Below, in pieces: positions 27,115 through 36,227 of a stretch of 64,000 nucleotides of DNA (the stretch's first letter is position 1; every line of letters starts with the position of its first letter). The position numbers and the translations under genes were made by a program. The notes beneath the pieces were generated by a model. The model made no database searches. It was not told the origin of the DNA and saw only the letters and a program-made list of their open reading frames with translations. This DNA is from Streptomyces sp. NRRL S-646 (GTDB lineage: Bacteria > Actinomycetota > Actinomycetes > Streptomycetales > Streptomycetaceae), in contig NZ_JODC01000007.1 of assembly GCF_000720765.1 (NCBI RefSeq), positions 744,001 through 808,000 of the forward strand, in the 5' to 3' direction.

Positions 27115-28503
27115 ATGACAACCACCGACCACACGACATCCGTCCCCTACAGGGAGGTGACGGATCGCAACGGCCGCGTGTACCGGATCGGTGAGTCCGA
27201 TACCGACCTCATGGGCCGAACACGCAAGTGGATGGTCATCCTGCCCTGGGTGGGCATGATGGGCATCAGCTCCGCCGAGTACGCGTTCACGTCGGCGGAG
27301 GACACACTCCACGAGGCTCATCTGTGGAGCAGCGGACACATCTTCTGGCTGATGGGCGTCTGGGTGTTCTTCCAGGCGGCCGTGGCCTTCCCCGCCGGGC
27401 AGCTGCGGGAGACCGGCAAGCTGCCCGCCCGTACGGCGATGATGATCGGCGCCGTGGGCACGATGGTCGGCCATGTGTCGCTGGCGTACGCGCCGAACGT
27501 GGCCGTCGCGTATTTCGGCTTCGGCATGTGCAGCGGCATCGGCGCCGGTCTTGTCTACGCGACCTGCGTGAACATGGTCGGCAAGTGGTATCCGGAGCGC
27601 AAGGGCGGCAAGACGGGCTTCGTCAACGGCGGTTTCGCCTACGGGTCCGTGCCCTTCGTCTTCCTGTTCACGTCGTACATGGACCTGAGCAACTACCGGA
27701 CGGTGCTCGCCTGTGTGGGCATCGGGCTGTGTCTGGTGGTGGCCGCGGCCGGCCGGTTCTTCAAGGACCCGCCGAAGAACTGGTGGCCCGCGCACGTCGA
27801 CCCGCTGAGGATGACCGACGACCCGAAGATCCGCCGGGCCCTGGAGAAGAACCCGCCCGCCGTCAAGCAGTACACCCCCAAGGAGGCCGCCCATACCCCC
27901 GTCCTGTGGATGATGTGGTTCTGTCTGCTGTGCACGGCCGGCATCAACATCTTCGGCATCGCCTTCCAGGTGCCGTTCGGCAAGGACATGGGGTTCGCGG
28001 GCGGGATCGTGGCCACCGCGATGTCCCTGAAGGCCATCGTCAACGGCACCGGGCGCGGTGTCATCGGCTGGATCTCCGACCGCTACGGCCGCCGCAACAC
28101 ACTGATCATCGTCTGCATCGTGCTCGGCACGGCGCAGTTCGGCGTGCTGGTCTCCGGCCAGATGGGCAGCATGCCGTTCTTCCTGTTCTGCTCCATGGTC
28201 TCCGGATTCGGCGGCGGAGCGATCTTCCCGCTGTTCGCGGCCATGACGGCGGACTACTTCGGCGAGAACAACAACGCCACCAACTACGGAATGGTCTACA
28301 GCTCGAAGCTGATCTCCGGGCTGGTCGGCTCCGGCCTGGGCGCGGTCGTCGTCGGCGCCTGGGACTACCACGGCGCGTTCGTGCTGGCGGGTTCCATCGG
28401 CCTGGCCTCCGCGGTGCTGGCGCTCTTCCTGAAGTCCCCGGGCCGGCCGAAGGCCCGGCGCATCGTCCCCAACCCGCACCCGCTCGGCGAGGAGATGGCA
28501 TAA
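27115..28503 (+). CDS. OxlT-like oxalate:formate antiporter (OFA family), copy 1
   Basis: 462-aa 12-helix major-facilitator transporter. Helix 'WVFFQAAVAFPAGQLRETG' and the loop 'GIGAGLVYATCVNMVGKWYPERKG' are OFA-family signatures, with a second-half repeat around 'GIGWISDRYGRRNTL'-type sequence. It is predicted to exchange oxalate for formate. A 40-residue N-terminal stretch, 'YREVTDRNGRVYRIGESDTDL', is shared with the next gene and is absent from classical OxlT. ATG at 27115 has AAGGGG upstream. It is downstream of the oxalate enzymes, separated by a hairpin, and 2 nt from copy 2. Confidence 0.85.
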   Translation: MTTTDHTTSVPYREVTDRNGRVYRIGESDTDLMGRTRKWMVILPWVGMMGISSAEYAFTSAEDTLHEAHLWSSGHIFWLMGVWVFFQAAVAFPAGQLRETGKLPARTAMMIGAVGTMVGHVSLAYAPNVAVAYFGFGMCSGIGAGLVYATCVNMVGKWYPERKGGKTGFVNGGFAYGSVPFVFLFTSYMDLSNYRTVLACVGIGLCLVVAAAGRFFKDPPKNWWPAHVDPLRMTDDPKIRRALEKNPPAVKQYTPKEAAHTPVLWMMWFCLLCTAGINIFGIAFQVPFGKDMGFAGGIVATAMSLKAIVNGTGRGVIGWISDRYGRRNTLIIVCIVLGTAQFGVLVSGQMGSMPFFLFCSMVSGFGGGAIFPLFAAMTADYFGENNNATNYGMVYSSKLISGLVGSGLGAVVVGAWDYHGAFVLAGSIGLASAVLALFLKSPGRPKARRIVPNPHPLGEEMA

Positions 28504-28505
28504 GC

Positions 28506-29897
28506 ATGACAGCAGACCCGCTCTCGGCCGATCCGACAGCCGCGAACCGTCCCTACCGCGAAGTGACCGACGCCCGTGGCCGCGTCTACCGCATCGGCGA
28601 GACCGACCGGGACATCCTCGGCCACTCCCGCAAGTTCATGGTGTACCTCCCGTGGATCGCCATGATGGCCATCAGCGTCTTCGAATACGCGTACGGCTCC
28701 GCGGAGGACACGCTGTCCCACGCACACGGCTGGACGCAGTCCAACACCTTCTGGATCCTCAGCGTCTGGGTGTTCTTCCAGGCCGGCATCGCCTTCCCGG
28801 CGGGCTGGCTGCGAGAGAAGGGCATCCTGACGGCCCGCCGGGCCATGTACATCGGCTCGGGCATGTGCCTGGTCGGTTTCCTCGCCCTGTCGCACCTGAG
28901 CAACGTGTGGCTGGCGATCCTGGGCTTCGGAGTCATCGGCGGTCTCGGTGCCGGCCTGGTCTACGCGACCTGCATCAACATGGTCGGCAAGTGGTTCCCC
29001 GAGCGCCGCGGCGCCCGCACGGGCTTCGTCAACGGCGGCTTCGCCTACGGGTCGCTGCCGTTCATCTTCATCTTCAACTACGCCTTCGACACCGGGAACT
29101 ACCACCGCGTTCTGGACCTGATCGGCTGTTACATCATGATCGTGGTCTTCGGGTGTGCGTTCTTCTTCAAGGACCCGCCGAAGAACTGGTGGCCCGCGGA
29201 CATCGATCCGCTGACCTTCTCCGGGGCCCAGAAGAACGCGGAGAGCCTCGCCAAGAACCCGCCCGCGACGAAGCAATACACGCCCAAGGAAGCCATCAGG
29301 ACGGGCATGCTGCCCCTGATGTGGATCTCCATCGTGATGACCGCCGGTGTGTCGATCTTCGGTATCTCCTTCCAGGTCGACTACGCCAAGGACGTCGGAT
29401 TCGGCCCCCTGGTGGCGGCGTCCTCCATGGGTGTCATGGCGGTCATCAACGGCGTGGGCCGCGCGGTGGTGGGCTGGCTGTCCGACAAGTGGGGCCGCAA
29501 GATGACCCTGGTGTTCGTCATCGTCGTCCTGGGGCTGGCCCAGTTCGGTGTGATCCTTGCGGGCGAGATGAAGAGCGAGTGGCTCTTCCTGTTCTTCGCC
29601 TTCCTCTCCGGTTTCGGCGGCGGCGCGTTCTACCCGATGTTCGCGGCGCTCACCCCGGACTACTTCGGAGAGAACTACAACGCCACCAACTACGGCCTGG
29701 TGTACAGCGGAAAGCTGGTCAGCGGCCTGTTCGGCGGCGGCCTCGGCTCCATGGTGGTCGCGGCCTGGGGCTACAACGGGGCGTACGCGCTGGCCGGCGG
29801 CGTCTCGATGGTCGCGGCGGCGATCGCTCTGCTGCTGCAGCAGCCTGGACACAGCAGTTCGGATGCGCTGACTCCGCAGCCGCAGCCCGCAGGCTGA
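28506..29897 (+). CDS. OxlT-like oxalate:formate antiporter (OFA family), copy 2
   Basis: 463-aa 12-helix transporter, a tandem paralogue of the preceding gene with the same N-terminal extension ('YREVTDARGRVYRIGETDRDI') and the same OFA loop motif 'GLGAGLVYATCINMVGKWFPERRG'. 'PPKNWWPADIDPL' and 'ATKQYTPKEA' in the central cytoplasmic loop also match copy 1. It starts 2 nt after the copy 1 stop (translational coupling). The two may differ in affinity or direction, or form a heteromer. A strong convergent terminator follows. Confidence 0.85.
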   Translation: MTADPLSADPTAANRPYREVTDARGRVYRIGETDRDILGHSRKFMVYLPWIAMMAISVFEYAYGSAEDTLSHAHGWTQSNTFWILSVWVFFQAGIAFPAGWLREKGILTARRAMYIGSGMCLVGFLALSHLSNVWLAILGFGVIGGLGAGLVYATCINMVGKWFPERRGARTGFVNGGFAYGSLPFIFIFNYAFDTGNYHRVLDLIGCYIMIVVFGCAFFFKDPPKNWWPADIDPLTFSGAQKNAESLAKNPPATKQYTPKEAIRTGMLPLMWISIVMTAGVSIFGISFQVDYAKDVGFGPLVAASSMGVMAVINGVGRAVVGWLSDKWGRKMTLVFVIVVLGLAQFGVILAGEMKSEWLFLFFAFLSGFGGGAFYPMFAALTPDYFGENYNATNYGLVYSGKLVSGLFGGGLGSMVVAAWGYNGAYALAGGVSMVAAAIALLLQQPGHSSSDALTPQPQPAG

Positions 29898-29916
29898 CGG
29901 TTGACGGCACGCGCGC

Positions 29917-29957
29917 GTGAGGAGGCCCTCCCGGGATTGCAGGGAGGGCCTCCTCAC
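29917..29957. terminator. Bidirectional hairpin terminator at end of oxalate operon
   Basis: GTGAGGAGGCCCTCCC / GGGAGGGCCTCCTCAC, a perfect 16-bp stem with a 9-nt loop between the convergent OxlT copy 2 and TIM-barrel genes. Confidence 0.85.
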
Positions 29958-29978
29958 ATGTGCGCCCTTACGTCGCCG

Positions 29979-31010
29979 TCAGCACTTCTTGCGCAGTGAG
30001 TGCAGGTATGCGCTGGAGCGGCGCGCGAAGGTGAACGACTCGGTCGGCTGGTCGTGTTCGGTCTGCCAGTGGTGGGCGAGTCGCTCACCGCGCAGCCGGG
30101 TCACGGCGGCGATGAAGCGCTGGTAGTCGATGTCGCCGTCGCCGACGTCGACCATGCGGTAGCCGAACTGGTTGGAAGGGTCACTCACCCCGTCCTTGAC
30201 GTGGAAGAGCGGGTAGCGATGGGGCTGCCTGAGGACGTAGTCGAGGGGTTCGAAAGGGGCGGGGCTGCCGTCGGGCCGCTTCGAGAAACGGAACTGGCCC
30301 GCGTACGCCCAGAAGATGTCCATCTCCAGGTACACGAGGCCCGGATCGGTCTCGGCGAGCAGCACGTCGTAGAGACGGACCTTGGGGTTGTCGGTGGCGA
30401 ACGCGAACTCGTCGGAGTGGTTGTGCTGGTAGAACTTCATGCCGCGCGCCTTGGCCGCCGCGCCGTATGCGTTGAACTCCTCAGCGGCCCGCTTCCAGGC
30501 GTCCACGGTGTTTCCGTAGCGCCCCGGGCCCGATGCGGTGCCGATGTGCTTGAGGCCGAGGGCCTGGGCGTCGTCGAGGACCTTGGTGAGGTTCTGGGCG
30601 AAGGTGTAGGCGCTCGGGTCCGAGGAGTAGTAGCCGACATGGCTGCCGATCGGGTTCAGGCCGTGGTCCTTCGCCAGCCGCCTGAGCTGCGCGAGGGTGA
30701 TGGGGCCCGCCGAACCCTGGGTGTAACCGGCGAACTCGACCTCGTCGTACCCGTACTTCTCCAGTTCGGCGAAGACGGGCGCGAAGCCCAGCGTGGAGAC
30801 CTTGTCACGCAGGCTGTACAGCTGGATGCCGAGCCGCCCGGGCGGCAGGACCGGACGGCCACCGCCGGCGGCGGAGGTTTCGGCGGCGGTGGCGGGGGCG
30901 GTGGCGGCGCCCAGCAGTGCGGCGGCGGTGGCGCCCGCGGCCACGCCGAGCATGCCTCTTCTGGTGAGGCGGTGGGTGAGTTCGGGATCGGTCTGGGAGA
31001 TGCGGCTCAT
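29979..31010 (-). CDS. Tat-exported sugar phosphate isomerase/epimerase-like TIM barrel
   Basis: 343-aa AP-endonuclease-2-type TIM-barrel protein. The twin-arginine signal 'LTRRGMLGVAAGATAAALLG' (about residues 15-34), followed by ATAPATAAE, predicts export. The barrel has 'LGIQLYSLRDKV', 'EVEFAGYTQG', 'HNHSDEFAF' and a metal-site pattern 'YLEMDIFWA...FHVKDG...VGDGDIDY'. It may isomerise, epimerise or cleave an extracellular (3-keto) sugar. ATG at 31010 has GAGGAG 8 nt upstream. It lies 60 nt downstream of the last ebo gene on the same strand and may be cotranscribed. Family members are diverse, so the reaction is uncertain. Confidence 0.82.
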   Translation of the reverse strand: MSRISQTDPELTHRLTRRGMLGVAAGATAAALLGAATAPATAAETSAAGGGRPVLPPGRLGIQLYSLRDKVSTLGFAPVFAELEKYGYDEVEFAGYTQGSAGPITLAQLRRLAKDHGLNPIGSHVGYYSSDPSAYTFAQNLTKVLDDAQALGLKHIGTASGPGRYGNTVDAWKRAAEEFNAYGAAAKARGMKFYQHNHSDEFAFATDNPKVRLYDVLLAETDPGLVYLEMDIFWAYAGQFRFSKRPDGSPAPFEPLDYVLRQPHRYPLFHVKDGVSDPSNQFGYRMVDVGDGDIDYQRFIAAVTRLRGERLAHHWQTEHDQPTESFTFARRSSAYLHSLRKKC

Positions 31011-31070
31011 GCCTGGAACTCCTCGGTGTCGGAGGGCGTTGTCAGTGGCGAGTGCTTCACTTGTGACCAG

Positions 31071-32468
31071 TCAGGAAAGACCGGCCAGTTGGAGCAGCAG
31101 TGACTTCACGTCGGTGGCCGCGAGGCGGTCGCCGACGGCGCGGGGGGTGGAGCAGATGAGGAGCGGACCGTCGTCGTCGCTCGCAGGAAGGCGGCCGTGG
31201 CTGCCGCGAATAGGTGAGGGATCCAGGGGCACGACCGCCATCCGGTAGCGCATGCCGATTTTCTTGCGTGCCAGGGCGGTGGCTGCCTTGACCTTGACGT
31301 AGGGGTCGAGCGGATCCATGAACAACTCGACCGGGTCGTAGCCGGGTTTGCGGTGGATCTCGACGAGCTGCGCAAAGTCGGGCGCGCGGGCGTCGTCGAG
31401 CCAGTAGTAGTACGTGAACCAGGCGTCCGGCTCCGCGACGGCGACCAGTTCGCCCGAGCGCGGATGGTCGAGGTGGTGGGTCTTCTTGCCCTCGTCGTCG
31501 AGGAGTTGGCCGATACCGGGCAGGTCGGCCAGGGCTGCCCGCGTGGCCTCGAGGTCCTCGGGGCGGCGCACATAGACGTGGGCGATCTGGTGGTCGGCAA
31601 CCGCGAAGGCGCGGGAGGCCATCGGGTCGAGGTACTCCATGCCGTCCTGCGTGTGCACTTCGAGGAGGCCGGCGCGGCGCAGGACCCGGTTGATGTCGAC
31701 GGGGCGGTCGGCGCGGGTGATGCCGTACTCGGACAGCGCGACGACGGTACGGCCCTCGGCGCGTGCGTCGTCCAGGAGCGGGGCCATGGCGGCGTCCAGG
31801 TCTGCGGCCGCTTTCAGGGAGCGTGGGTCGTCGGGGCCGAAGCGCTGCAGGTCGTAGTCGAGATGAGGGAGGTAGCAGAGCGTCAGGTCGGGGTGGCGGG
31901 TGCGCAGGATGTGGCGGGTGGCGTCGATGATCCACTGGCTGGAGACCAGGTCCGCGCCGGGGCCCCAGAAGTGGAAGAGGGGGAAGGCGCCGAGTTTGTC
32001 GGTGAGTTCGTCGTGCAGGGCCGGGGGCCGGGTGTAGCAGTCGGGTTCCTTGCGGCCGTCGGCGTAGTAGACCGGACGGGGGGTGACGGTGATGTCGGTG
32101 TCGGCGCCCATGGCGTACCACCAGCAGATATTGGCGACCGTGTAGCCGGGGTGCGCGCGGCGGGCGGCGTCCCAGAGTTTGTCTCCGGCGACGAGTCCGT
32201 TGTGCTGCCGCCACAGGAGTACGTCGCCGAGCTCGCGGAAGTACCAGCCGTTGCCGACGATGCCGTGCTCGGACGGGTGGGTGCCGGTGAGGAACGTGGA
32301 CTGGGCGGCGCAGGTGACAGCGGGCAGGACGGTGCCGAGCGCGGCGCGGGAGCCGGACTGGGCGAGCGCTTTGAGGTGGGGCATGTGGTCGAGGAGGCGA
32401 GGGGTGAGGCCGACGACGTCGAGGACGAGGAGGGGAGTGGGGTCCGGACCGGCCCGGTGGGTGCTCAT
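31071..32468 (-). CDS. Alkaline phosphatase/nucleotide pyrophosphatase-family protein (EboF-like)
   Basis: 465-aa member of the alkaline-phosphatase/phosphodiesterase (NPP) superfamily. Metal ligand Asp17 is in 'LLVLDVVGLTP', the Thr nucleophile in 'LPAVTCAAQSTFLTGTHPSEHGI' (Thr52), and further metal residues in 'LPHLDYDLQR' and 'ALSEYGI'. No signal peptide is seen. The ATG overlaps the stop of the EboE gene by 4 nt (ATGA). In ebo clusters a phosphatase of this class (EboF) is a standard member; it is thought to process a phosphorylated or prenyl-linked precursor. Confidence 0.82.
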   Translation of the reverse strand: MSTHRAGPDPTPLLVLDVVGLTPRLLDHMPHLKALAQSGSRAALGTVLPAVTCAAQSTFLTGTHPSEHGIVGNGWYFRELGDVLLWRQHNGLVAGDKLWDAARRAHPGYTVANICWWYAMGADTDITVTPRPVYYADGRKEPDCYTRPPALHDELTDKLGAFPLFHFWGPGADLVSSQWIIDATRHILRTRHPDLTLCYLPHLDYDLQRFGPDDPRSLKAAADLDAAMAPLLDDARAEGRTVVALSEYGITRADRPVDINRVLRRAGLLEVHTQDGMEYLDPMASRAFAVADHQIAHVYVRRPEDLEATRAALADLPGIGQLLDDEGKKTHHLDHPRSGELVAVAEPDAWFTYYYWLDDARAPDFAQLVEIHRKPGYDPVELFMDPLDPYVKVKAATALARKKIGMRYRMAVVPLDPSPIRGSHGRLPASDDDGPLLICSTPRAVGDRLAATDVKSLLLQLAGLS

Positions 32469-33670
32469 GGGAGTTCCTTCAGGCCGAGGTCGGTCAACAG
32501 GTCACGGGCGAGGGTGAGTTCGGCGGCAATGCCGTCGGCGAGCTGGGCGCGGCCGCGGGGCCGCAGGTCGGGAGGCAGGGCCTGCCAGGTGTAGGTCTCC
32601 ACTTCGAGGTGGCGGGTGAGCGGGTGCCGGCCGCCCACGAGCCGGGTCAGGGCGGTCTTGAGCACGGGGAGCGTTGAGGTGAGGGGCGCGGCGGGGGCCG
32701 CGTGCAGCGGGACGTGGAAGTGGGCGCGCCAGGGCGCCGCGTCGGGCAGGGCGCCGGCTTCGAGGGCCTCACCGAGGTCGTCGGTGCCGCGCAGCCCGGA
32801 GGCGACGGGGGCCCCTCCCGCTCGAACGGAGTTGAGAGTGGGGGACGTGCGGGTCTGGTGCAGGAAACGGGGTTCGTCGAAGGCGGCGAGGGCTGCGCGG
32901 ACCTCGGGGAGATGGGGGTGCTCGGCGTGCAGGGCGGCTGAGAGCTGGGACTTGACGATGGGGACGCGGGCCGTCGTGAGCGCGTCCAGGGCGGTGTGCG
33001 GGTCTTCGAAGGAGGTGGCGAGGTGGCAGGTGTCGACGCAGATGCCGATGCGGTGGTGGGCGATCGCGGTGAGCGGGGCGAGGGCGTCGCCGGTGGTTTC
33101 GACGACGCAGCCGGGTTCGGGCTCGAGGCCGACGCGGATGGAGCGGCCGGTCAGCTCGGCGAGGGCGTCGAGGCGTTCGCCGAGAGTGAGGAGGGCTGCT
33201 TGGGCCTTCTCCGCGCGGGCATCGTCATAGGCGGTGCGCCAGGCGAGCGGCAGCGTGGAGACGGTGCCCTCGGTGATGTCGTCGGGAAGGAGTCCGGCGA
33301 GGACGCGGGCCAGGGCGGTGGTGTGGTCGAGGCGTTCCGGGTCGGCCCAGTCCGGCCGGTACACGCGGTACTTGACCTCCTCGGCGCCGAAGCCCTCATA
33401 GGGGAAGCCGTTGAGAGTGACGACTTCGAGGCCGCGCCGGTCGAGCTCGGTGCGCAGGCCACGCAGCGCGGACGGATCGGTGACCAGGGCGTGCGCGGCG
33501 TCCTTGGCGAGCCACAGGCCGATGCCGAGACGGTCGCGGCCGAGGCGGCGGCGTACTGGTTCGCAGTGGTCGCGGAGCTGGGCGAGGACCCCGTCGAAGG
33601 TTTCGGCCGGGTGGACGTTGGTGCAGTAGGCGAGGTGGACGGTGGAGCCGTCGGGATGGCGGAAGCGCAT
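32465..33670 (-). CDS. eboE: EboE-like TIM-barrel metabolite-traffic protein
   Basis: 401-aa xylose-isomerase-like TIM-barrel protein of the EboE type. The start 'STVHLAYCTNVHPAETFDGVLAQL' is diagnostic. Barrel residues include 'VTLNGFPYEGFGAEEVKYRVYRPDW', 'GLEPEPGC', 'GICVDTCHLA' and the C-terminal 'HLEVETYTWQALP'. It is involved in moving or modifying a precursor across the membrane in characterised ebo clusters; the molecular activity is unknown. It starts 3 nt after the TatD stop and overlaps the phosphatase gene by 4 nt. Confidence 0.85.
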   Translation of the reverse strand: MRFRHPDGSTVHLAYCTNVHPAETFDGVLAQLRDHCEPVRRRLGRDRLGIGLWLAKDAAHALVTDPSALRGLRTELDRRGLEVVTLNGFPYEGFGAEEVKYRVYRPDWADPERLDHTTALARVLAGLLPDDITEGTVSTLPLAWRTAYDDARAEKAQAALLTLGERLDALAELTGRSIRVGLEPEPGCVVETTGDALAPLTAIAHHRIGICVDTCHLATSFEDPHTALDALTTARVPIVKSQLSAALHAEHPHLPEVRAALAAFDEPRFLHQTRTSPTLNSVRAGGAPVASGLRGTDDLGEALEAGALPDAAPWRAHFHVPLHAAPAAPLTSTLPVLKTALTRLVGGRHPLTRHLEVETYTWQALPPDLRPRGRAQLADGIAAELTLARDLLTDLGLKELP

Positions 33671-33673
33671 GGC

Positions 33674-34522
33674 TCATGCACCGCCGCGCAGGATCGAGTT
33701 GCCTTCGTGGGTGGCTTCCGTGGGCGTGATGTCGAGGTTCAGGCGGCCACTGAGCCCGTAGAAGGCGACGGGGTTGCGCCACAGCACCCGGTCGACCTCG
33801 TCCTCGGTGAAGCCCTCGGCCAGCATCAGGTCGCCGACGCTGCGGGTCTTGAGGGGATCGCTGCGGCCCCAGTCGGCTGCGGAGTTCACGAGCACCTGCT
33901 CGGTGCCGTACGTGCGCAGGATCGCGACCATCCGCTCCTCGTCCATCTTGGTGTCGGGATAGACGGAGAAGCCGAGCCAGCTGCCGCTGTCCTTGGCCTC
34001 CTTGACGGTGGTCTCGTTGAGGTGGTCGACCAGGACGCGGTCCGGGGCCAGTGCGGACTCCCGCACGACGTCGAGAGTGCGGCGCAGGCCGGCGAGCTTG
34101 TCGCGGTGCGGGGTGTGAACGAGCGCGGGCAGTTCGTGGTCGGCGGCGAGCTGGAGCTGGGCGGCGAGGGCGGTGTCCTCGGCGGGGGTCATCGAGTCGT
34201 AGCCGACCTCACCGACGGCGACGACCTGGTCCTTGACGAGATAGCGGGGCAGTTCGTCGAGGACGGGCACGCAGCGCGGGTCGTTGGCCTCCTTGGGGTT
34301 GAGGGCGAGCGTGCAGTGGTGGGTGATGCCGTACTGGGCGGCGCGGAAGGGCTCCCAGCCCAGGAGGGAGTCGAAGTAGTCGAAGAACGAGGCAGGTGAG
34401 GTACGGGGCTGGCCGAGCCAGAAGGCGGGTTCGACGACGGCGCGGACGCCGGCGGCGTGCATGGCCTGGTAGTCGTCGGTGGTCCGTGACGTCATGTGGA
34501 TGTGGGGGTCGAAGATGCGCAT
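33674..34522 (-). CDS. TatD-family metal-dependent hydrolase (EboB-like)
   Basis: 282-aa metallo-hydrolase of the TatD/amidohydrolase superfamily. 'MRIFDPHIHM' is the N-terminal HxH metal site. 'VAVGEVGYD' carries the bridging Glu, 'LPALVHTPH' and 'VLVDHLNE' the His ligands, and 'VLVNSAADWG' the catalytic Asp strand. Its ATG overlaps the EboA stop (ATGA). Position and family match EboB in ebo clusters. The substrate is unknown. Confidence 0.85.
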   Translation of the reverse strand: MRIFDPHIHMTSRTTDDYQAMHAAGVRAVVEPAFWLGQPRTSPASFFDYFDSLLGWEPFRAAQYGITHHCTLALNPKEANDPRCVPVLDELPRYLVKDQVVAVGEVGYDSMTPAEDTALAAQLQLAADHELPALVHTPHRDKLAGLRRTLDVVRESALAPDRVLVDHLNETTVKEAKDSGSWLGFSVYPDTKMDEERMVAILRTYGTEQVLVNSAADWGRSDPLKTRSVGDLMLAEGFTEDEVDRVLWRNPVAFYGLSGRLNLDITPTEATHEGNSILRGGA

Positions 34523-35247
34523 CAGGACTCCTTGCCGTCGCTGCCGCGGGCGCCTTGTGGCGAGGCCTGCGCGGGTGGGGTGGCCGTGGGGTCGGTCAGG
34601 GTCAGGACGCGATACAGGTCTTCGGGCACGGGACGGCCCGCGGCGGTGCGTTCGGCGGCGTAGTCGCCGAGCATGCGGGCGAGTTCCGAGTCGGCGTGGG
34701 CGCGCCGGTCCAGGTCGGTGACCTCGTCCACGGGAACGCCGGTGAACAGGCACTTCAGGACGGCATGGCGCCAGGGGTGGGGGGCGAGGTGCCGGGCTGC
34801 GTAGGGGCCGACGGCGGCGGCGAGGAGCCTGGTGTCGTTGGTGCGCAGGGCGTCCTCGACGAGCGGGAGGGCGTCGGGGCCCGGGACGAGGTGGGGCAGG
34901 GCGTACAGGACGGAGCGGCGTTCGGCGGCGGTGCCCTGGAAGTAGACGCGGGTGAGGGCGTCGGTGCCGGCGCGGGCGGTGTGCAGGATCAGCACGCGGG
35001 CGGCGTCGGCGTGTTCGGGACCGCATCGTCGCCCGGCTTCGGCAAGGCGCAACTCCCATACGGAGATGGGCCCATGGATGCCCGGCTGGGCGGCGGCCTC
35101 GTCGAGGGCCTGGTCCAGCCAGGTGCGGGCGGCTCCGCGGAGGTGAGCCATGAGGTGGCCGTGCAGATCGGCCGGCGAGGTGAGGGCGAGGGTGGTGCCC
35201 TTGAGGTCCGCCGCTGGGGTGCCCCAGGCGGTGTGCGGGTGCGTCAT
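34522..35247 (-). CDS. eboA: EboA-domain protein
   Basis: 241-aa soluble helical protein of the EboA family. Features are 'TWLDQALDEAAAQP', 'RVYFQGTAAERRSVLYALPHLVPGPDALPLVEDALRTNDTRLLAAAVGPYAARHL' (about residues 100-155) and 'AVLKCLFTGVPVDEV', the conserved EboA block. There are no catalytic motifs, so it is possibly a scaffold. The ATG overlaps the stop of the upstream TIM-barrel gene (ATGA), and its own stop overlaps the TatD start, so translation is chained. It is a strong marker for the ebo cluster. Confidence 0.85.
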   Translation of the reverse strand: MTHPHTAWGTPAADLKGTTLALTSPADLHGHLMAHLRGAARTWLDQALDEAAAQPGIHGPISVWELRLAEAGRRCGPEHADAARVLILHTARAGTDALTRVYFQGTAAERRSVLYALPHLVPGPDALPLVEDALRTNDTRLLAAAVGPYAARHLAPHPWRHAVLKCLFTGVPVDEVTDLDRRAHADSELARMLGDYAAERTAAGRPVPEDLYRVLTLTDPTATPPAQASPQGARGSDGKES

Positions 35248-36227
35248 GCGGTGGTGCTCCCTTCGGGGGTGGCGGAGGGATCGCCGTGAGGTGGGGCGGG
35301 GTCGGACAGGGCGACGGCCGTTTCGGCCGCGCGGTGGAGGAACGGAAGGGAGTGCTCGGCGAAATGGGGGCCGGCGTGGGAGTGGCGGGGCAGTTCGACG
35401 ACGGTCAGACCCTGGTAGCCGGTGGCGGCCAGGGCCGCGAGGACGGGTGGGAAGTCGATCTCCCCGTCTCCGAGTGGGAGGTGTTCGTGGACGCCGCGGC
35501 GCATGTCCTCGATCTGGACGTGCCGCAGCCAGGGGGCGGCGGCGCGTACGCAGTCGGCGGGAGAGAGGGGTTCGAGGCACTGGCAGTGACCGATGTCGAG
35601 GGTCAGACCGAGGTTCTCCGGGTCACCGAGGATGCGGCGGAGGCGGTGGAAGTCGGCGAGGGTGGCCAGGAGGTGGCCCGGTTCGGGCTCGACGGCGAGG
35701 GGCACGTCGGCGGTGGCGGCGGCGTCGAGGACGGGGGTGAGCGCCTCGGCCAGGCGTTTCCACGCCGTGCCGGTGTCCGTTCCCACCGGTGTGAGCCCGC
35801 TGAAGCAGTGCACGGCGTGGGCGCCGAGCTCGGCGGCGACCTGGACCGCGCGGATCAGCAGGCCGACGCGTCGGGCCCGCTCGTCCGGATCCGGGTCCAG
35901 CAGCGAAGGCCCGTGCTTGCGCCGCGGGTCGAGCACATAGCGGGCACCCGTCTCCACGGTGACGTCAAGGCCGAGCGCCTCCAGCCGTCCGGCGAGCCGG
36001 TGGGTGCGGGCGGCGAGGTCGGGCGCCAGCGGGTCGAGGTGCATGTGGTCGAGAGTCAGGCCGACGCCGTCGTAGCCGAGGTCGGAAAGCAGGGTGAGGG
36101 CGTCGTCGAGACGGAGGTCGGCGAGCCCGTTGGTGCCGTAGCCGAAGCGGAGGGAGGGGGCGGGGTGGGGGCGTCGGGGCGGGTCATGGGGCTCGCTGTT
36201 TCCCCGAGGCCGGGTTCCGGGGCTCAT
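35244..36227 (-). CDS. Sugar phosphate isomerase/epimerase-like TIM barrel of ebo cluster
   Basis: 327-aa AP-endonuclease-2-type TIM barrel, cytoplasmic. 'RFGYGTNGLADLRLDDALTLLSDLGYDGVGLTLDHMHLDP' begins the barrel, 'VEPEPGHLLATLADFHRL' and 'GLTLDIGHCQCLEPLSPADCV' supply metal ligands, and 'HVQIEDMRRGVHEHLPLGDGEIDF' is a typical substrate/metal segment. ATG at 36227 overlaps the UbiA stop by 4 nt. It probably isomerises the polar cyclitol or sugar precursor handled by the cluster. The N-terminal 35 residues are proline-rich and poorly conserved. Confidence 0.83.
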   Translation of the reverse strand: MSPGTRPRGNSEPHDPPRRPHPAPSLRFGYGTNGLADLRLDDALTLLSDLGYDGVGLTLDHMHLDPLAPDLAARTHRLAGRLEALGLDVTVETGARYVLDPRRKHGPSLLDPDPDERARRVGLLIRAVQVAAELGAHAVHCFSGLTPVGTDTGTAWKRLAEALTPVLDAAATADVPLAVEPEPGHLLATLADFHRLRRILGDPENLGLTLDIGHCQCLEPLSPADCVRAAAPWLRHVQIEDMRRGVHEHLPLGDGEIDFPPVLAALAATGYQGLTVVELPRHSHAGPHFAEHSLPFLHRAAETAVALSDPAPPHGDPSATPEGSTTA

